Shown one piece after another: positions 59,263 to 64,000 of a stretch of DNA of 64,000 nucleotides. This DNA comes from [Phialemoniopsis] sp. UDSM-2020 (taxonomy: Eukaryota > Ascomycota > Sordariomycetes > Thyridiales > Thyridiaceae). Numbering within the stretch: the first letter of the stretch is position 1; each line of letters starts with the position of its first letter. A model generated the notes under the pieces. That model was not told the DNA's origin. It did not search any database and saw only the letters and a program-made list of their open reading frames with translations. The stretch covers positions 744,001 through 808,000 of the forward strand of contig JAEILZ010000006.1 in NCBI GenBank assembly GCA_018873225.1, given 5' to 3'. The translations under genes were made by a program, and so were the position numbers.

Positions 59263-60532
59263 CTAGACCACCGGCACCTTGACGTCCTCGACCTCGGTCT
59301 TCATCTCAACCCGCGGCTTGCCCGGCTCAAAGTAGCCCCACTGGTAGTCCGTCAATCCAATTATCTCGGCGTCGCGGAACTCGACGAGCTGGGCCATGAC
59401 GCGCGTGAGCGGGCTGCACCGCCCGACGGTCCGGCGGCTGCGCGCGTGGAATGAGACCTCCTTGTAGATCTCGCGGTGGACCTCGGCGTGCAGCGTGCGG
59501 TAAAAGTGCTCGAGCGAGGCGTCGTAGCAGTACGTCCTCGCCGCGGGGACGGGCCAGAGACCCCTGGAGTGCAGCGTCTGGACGAGCAGGCCCAGGGTGT
59601 AGGCGCCGCACTGCTTCTGCTCGGCGTCGGCGATGCAGGTGTGCTCTGGGGGAGGGCGGCGCTTGCGCTTGGTGCCGGCGCGCGCTGCAGTGAGCTGGTT
59701 GACGACCTTGTGGATCATGTTGATGATGGTGCGGAGGACGTGTTTGCGGTAGGTTTGGATGGCTTCTATAGTTCCAAAGCAACATGTCAGAATTGGATGG
59801 TCTGTAGAGCAGATCAGAGACAGGCAGTAGCATACCTTCAATGTCAGTCATGCATATAAGCGCGTTGGCAGTGACCTTGATAGCGTGGCCACCACAGTCG
59901 AGCCGTAGATTGGGCTTGGATCCAGCCTCTCGGTTGACAAGCGACACATTGACGTGGCAGTTCCAAGCAATGAACTTGGCGACGCGCAGAAAGAAGTCCT
60001 TATCCTTGGCCTCCCACGCGCAGCGCAGTGCCGTGATGGCGGTCTCGGCGTCCCAGGGGTACGACTTCTTCAGCTGCTTCTGATGTCGCTCCCACCAGGA
60101 CCGGTACATGTGGTCGAGGCCCGTGACCCGGTACTCGTTGACGATGTCGAGCATGCGCGCAAGTCGGAGGAGGGGCGGCAGAAACTTAGGGCCCAGGGTG
60201 AACTTGGTGTGCGCAATCTCGAGGATGGTGTTCAGCGCCATGACGCGACGCTCGCCGGGGACGTGGAGCAGGTATCCAATCTGACCGCTGGGCAACGCGA
60301 CTTGCAGTGCCTTGTTCCGCCATTCGTTCGAAGTCCTGAAGACGGCGCGTGAGTCGACGACGAAGACGGCATCGGGGCTTTCGGGGTCGCCGACGGTCAT
60401 GTGTAGATCGCCTCTCTCGTCAATCGCGACCATGCTTCCTCGATCGATGATGGGTTCCCGTGCGAGTTCGGCCTCATCTTCAGAGTCGAGGACCTGGACG
60501 ATATCGGGTTGACCTTGACCCGGTGCCGACAT
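59263..60532 (-). CDS. BTB/POZ-like protein, paralog 3 (inverted, diverged)
   Basis: Two exons on the minus strand, 60532-59836 and 59765-59263, give 399 residues; the intron has a GTATGC donor and a CTATAG acceptor and interrupts codon 233 in phase 1. The N-terminal part aligns in order with the two plus-strand paralogs: DLHMTVGDPESPDAVFVVDSRAVFR, then VMALNTILEIAHTKFTLGPK, LARMLDIVNEYRVTGLDHM, and LRCAWEAKDKDFFLRVAKFIAW. The CSRSLCRAS core is replaced by DSRAVFRTS. A KRKRRPPPEHTC segment in exon 2 could act as a nuclear signal. Sequence identity is low, but domain order and intron place point to common origin. Confidence 0.82.
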
Positions 60533-61051
60533 GGTGAAGGGCAGATTAGTGATTAACGCGCACAGCGACGGATGATTCTGCGATGGTGGGTGTGCTGATC
60601 AGGATGGTGAGAATTCAAGTTGGAGATTGAAAATCTGTGTGCGTGTCGAGAATTGAAGCCCAGTGCAAATGGAGAAGATAGTGTAGAGGAAAATGCTGTT
60701 GAGGTGCAGGAACGAGGCTTGGAGTGAGCTAGGTAGGAGATCAGAAGGAGTGATGAGTGGTTGGATGTGCCGAAGTCTGAGCTCGAGAAGGGGTCACTTG
60801 CGAATGAAGGAGGCGAGGATGAATGTAGACCTCAGATATGTTGGTGATTAGGATGATTCATCTAGGCCGAGGGCTTGAAGAAAAGCTGGCAATGAAAGAT
60901 GAGATGCCAATGGCAGTAAAGGCCTGCAGTTTTGATTGGGAAGTGGATTAGGTACAGATCAGATGATATAGAAAAGTACACTTCTCATGAAAGTCTCAGT
61001 GTCCCCTCGTCATCTGCTCAGTTTTTTCTCATTATTGCATTACACATTCAT
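60533..61051. other. Intergenic, 519 bp
   Basis: Promoter of BTB paralog 3 and 3' flank of the transcription-factor gene, both minus strand. Purine-rich but without clear motifs. Confidence 0.5.
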
Positions 61052-63506
61052 TTATCCAGGACAGTTGATCTCGGCCCATCCTCGCAACAAATTCTCCCAG
61101 TCCAGATCGTGCCACACCTGCTCATCTATCAAGCCCTCAAAACTCGGCTCCAACATGCTGTCTGTTCCCTGCATATCAAACATCGCTAGGTTCTCAGCTC
61201 CAATTTGGGCGCTCGCCTGGGACTCAGCCAGGCACCGCGCCACCATATTCTCAACATCTGCTAGTAGGTTCATGTGGTCTTTGGCCGAAAGATTACCCAC
61301 GCGTGCCATCTCCTCGAGCAGAGCCCTGGCCTGCGCATACAGCTCGGGATCATCGAGGTCCGTTGGGACCAGAGCTGTGGACGAGAGCAGCAATTCAGGC
61401 GTTATGACTGCCTGAGATAACGACAGGATGGCAAGGCTGGAGAAGAGATGCAGTGATTCCCAGTACCCGAATTTGGCTACGCAACAGATAGTCAGCGCTG
61501 CTTCGGCATTCCGGTATATCTAGTCGTATACGACATACCTATCTTACCGACCCTCCAAAGGTCGATGAGTATCCTGGCATTCATTCGAGCTGCATCAAGA
61601 CATTGAAGCTTGAAGGGCATAGCGCCCATATTCCACTCTGGTAGCAAAGCCTCAGTGGGCTGCAGAATAGAGGGAGGATACCGCGATGCTTTCTGCCGTA
61701 AAGCCAATGCCGAGATCTCTTGCAGGAAGAGCGGCCGCAGAAGCAATATGAAACACTAAGCATGTGAGTTTTGTCCAACCCGCTTGCAAATGACCAGTAT
61801 AGCTTGCTTACCTGGTAGTACCTCAGGTACAATGATGCAAGTTGTCTCGAACAGGGCAATTCCAGCATCTGAGCAGGAATGCCTTCTTCAAATGTAAACG
61901 TCATATGGGCCGGCAGACTTGCCTTCCAGTTCTGGATCATATCGATGCACGAGCTGAGGACATCTAGTGGGTGGTCGCTCTCTTTCAACCGGAGATAATG
62001 CGTCACGGTGTCGACTACCTTGTCCTTGAGCAGACATAGTTGCACATACGCCGTAAGCAGCTGGTGGTCAAAGAACTCTTCTCGCTCGTGGGGCATGAGC
62101 AATGTCGACTCCGACGGTAGCGTCAGCCCTTTTCCGACGGACTCGTGTAGCGGTGGCAAGCCGAGCTCTGTGCTAACCATGCGGTCCATGCAGAAAGACG
62201 TCCACCATACTCGTTTCCTATGCTCGGCATTGACTCGTGCTTCGCTGGCGCGCGGGGTTTCAGCATAGGGCGACTCGAGAGGAGTAGCTGTAGGCTCATC
62301 GAGGCACAGAAGTTTTGCTAGCCGAATACTCTGACCGGCGTACGAGTATGCCGTCTTTCGACGATTTAGCGAGTAACAATAGAATGCCTAGTTGCAAGGT
62401 TAGCGATATACGTGTTGCTTCACAAGTCGGGTCGACAGAATAGAGGTTGCACTGACAATTAGGTTTAGTGCTTCGACATCCTCTACAGCAGGCTCCTCGA
62501 GCGATGTCTTGAGCAGCAGGAGACCTTGTTGAAAGAATCCGGATCCGGGAGGGAGAGGCGGACCGGCCGAGTTAGGAGAGACGCCTGCATCTGAAGGCGG
62601 CGAAAGGTTGTCACCGGATGTCTGGGGCGGATGTGACTGCGAAGCCCCTCCGAACCCTGATGGATCGGTCTGCGACGAGTACCTTCCCCTATCCCAAGAC
62701 TCGGCCAAGGCGAGAACAACTGAGACTCTGCATAGCCAGTTCCGATCACTGGCCTGTGATCCCGGGTTGGCATAGGTCTGGTGAAGACGATCTCGGAATA
62801 TTCTACGCCGATAAAAGTGGTAGTCACAGAAGCCCTCCTCGAAGACATCTAGGAGGTGAAAGGCGTATGGCCGTGGTGGCAACTTGAACGAGACTTCTGG
62901 GTCTGGTTCCGGCATTCATTGGTCAGCCGGCTGTCGAATTGACCTGGTTGGATAGCAATTGCAAATACTTACGAAGAAAGTCGAAGTCGAGCCTCGAATA
63001 TGTGTACTTCGCCGCGCACGATGACGTGATCGTGTTTGCAGCGTCGAGGTCAAACTCATCCTGCGCAGTCGAGGATGCCTCTTTGAGCTTTTGGACAAAG
63101 CGTTCGGCACTGTCTATGCCAAGCAGTGGATCTTGGCCATTCGTGCTGTCTGCTTGGGCGGTAGTCGCCACGACTTCGCGATTCGGGGGAGAGCCGGCCT
63201 TTGAACCTGATACATTGGTACTGGTCCGGGCGACGGCGGCCTGTCTCTCGAGCTCTCGCAGGTAGCTCTCGGGCACGGCCAGGATCTGGTCCCGGATCGG
63301 ATAGCGACACTCCCGGCCGCGTGCCCTACATCTCTGGCACGGCGTCTCTACGAGCGAGTTAGTATCCACAGACACGCAGGTCAGGTCTTCGGAGGGAAGC
63401 ACCCACCGCCGCTGCACTTGACCTTGTGCCCGTGGCAGGCCTGACAGGCCACAGCCTTACGGCCTCTGGTCTTGCCCAACGACCTAGAACTGTGTTCGGA
63501 TGCCAT
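61052..63506 (-). CDS. Zn2Cys6 fungal transcription factor
   Basis: Six exons on the minus strand: 63506-63407, 63347-62973, 62902-62457, 62387-61812, 61755-61539, 61476-61052. All phases close, giving 712 residues. The binuclear zinc cluster spans the first intron: Cys21-x2-Cys24-x6-Cys31-x5-Cys37-x2-Cys40-x6-Cys47, a canonical pattern. A short linker and helix (YLRELERQAA) follow. The fungal-specific middle domain (Fungal_trans) starts near residue 160; its hallmark EALNLI-AFYCYSLNRRKTAYSYAGQSIRLAKLL is rebuilt across the third intron, followed by RKRVWWTSFCMDRM. The C-terminus is rich in acidic residues and may activate transcription. It should bind CGG-type half-sites as a dimer. Targets are unknown; the BTB-like genes and MFS permease are the nearest candidates. 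Confidence 0.93.
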
Positions 63507-64000
63507 GAGAGGGGCTATCTTGGGTTATCTGCTCGGATCGAGAGAGCATTATCGCATTGCCGACGTGCTTTGCTCGGACGGATTGCTGGAGATAACCAGT
63601 GTGGAAATGTCAATGGAGGCGGTGGAGCCGGTAGATAATCCTTCGTCCTGCCAGTGGAAGCGAGGGACCGGCCATGGTGTGGGGAGAAAAACACTAGTGC
63701 ACCCTGGAGATAACCCCAAAAGGCACAGGCGAGCGAGCCTCTTATCCGCGGACACGCCTAGCTGCGGGGATCTTTACGTAAAGTGGAATGGGCTCTTGTT
63801 GGGATCTTTAGCCCCTGGAAACTGACTAGCCGACCATCCACGGCCTGGAAATGGTGGCAAGGGCCGGCCGCAAGAGATTGTGTAACCACTAGCAGACAAT
63901 CAAACACAAGAATATTAATGTTCCAAAGTTCTTTGTATATGGGTTGATTAGTCTAGGCTATCTAGAGCTCATGATCTCTTTACAAACGACTCCACGTCCA
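63507..64000. other. Promoter side of the transcription factor, window end
   Basis: This 494-bp stretch lies upstream of the Zn2Cys6 gene. Overlapping small frames (63472-63825 and others) are not supported. Confidence 0.45.

Overview
The window is nuclear DNA of a filamentous ascomycete (Pezizomycotina, most likely Sordariomycetes; the genus cannot be fixed from the sequence). The grounds are short introns of about 48-83 nt with GTRNGY-like donors and CTRAC-type branch points, and fungal gene families: Zn2Cys6 regulator, HET domain, PTH11/rhodopsin-type seven-TM protein, Clr5-ankyrin protein, NACHT receptor, and several MFS permeases. I rebuilt 26 protein-coding genes by joining exons across introns and checking that the phase closes at every junction. 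I found no rRNA, tRNA, CRISPR array, transposase or obvious transposon relic.

Layout. 0.1-9 kb: a metallo-beta-lactamase-type alkyl sulfatase, a GPI-type secreted protein, a single-pass membrane protein with a PAN/Apple-like ectodomain, a 2.4-kb gene-free stretch, and the SWR1-complex subunit ARP6. 9-15 kb: two tandem efflux permeases on the minus strand, one TRI12-like and one DHA2-like; the second carries a Tyr/Gln/Pro repeat extension. 15-20 kb: a THEM6-like hotdog protein and a large secreted protein with a hidden in-frame intron. 22-26 kb: an arylsulfatase and a sugar-type MFS permease transcribed divergently from a promoter with a repeated motif.

26.8-44.5 kb is the most interesting block: a Clr5-ankyrin protein, a Cys-rich GPI-type protein, a patatin-NACHT-ankyrin NOD-like receptor with a degenerate Walker B and a C-terminal membrane helix, a PTH11-like receptor, a double NTF2-fold protein, a HET-domain protein, and a 111-residue secreted Cys-rich protein. 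This mix of receptor, effector-domain and small secreted genes resembles a fungal allorecognition or innate-immunity neighbourhood. That reading is inference from family content, not proof of a working system.

46-64 kb: an F-box protein, a coiled-coil/zinc-ribbon protein, an RNase H-fold protein that seems to have lost catalytic residues, a GNAT acetyltransferase, a second sugar-type MFS permease, three BTB-like paralogs sharing one intron position, and a Zn2Cys6 transcription factor. Housekeeping genes (ARP6, THEM6-like) lie among fast-evolving accessory families, and no biosynthetic core enzyme is present to define a secondary-metabolite cluster.
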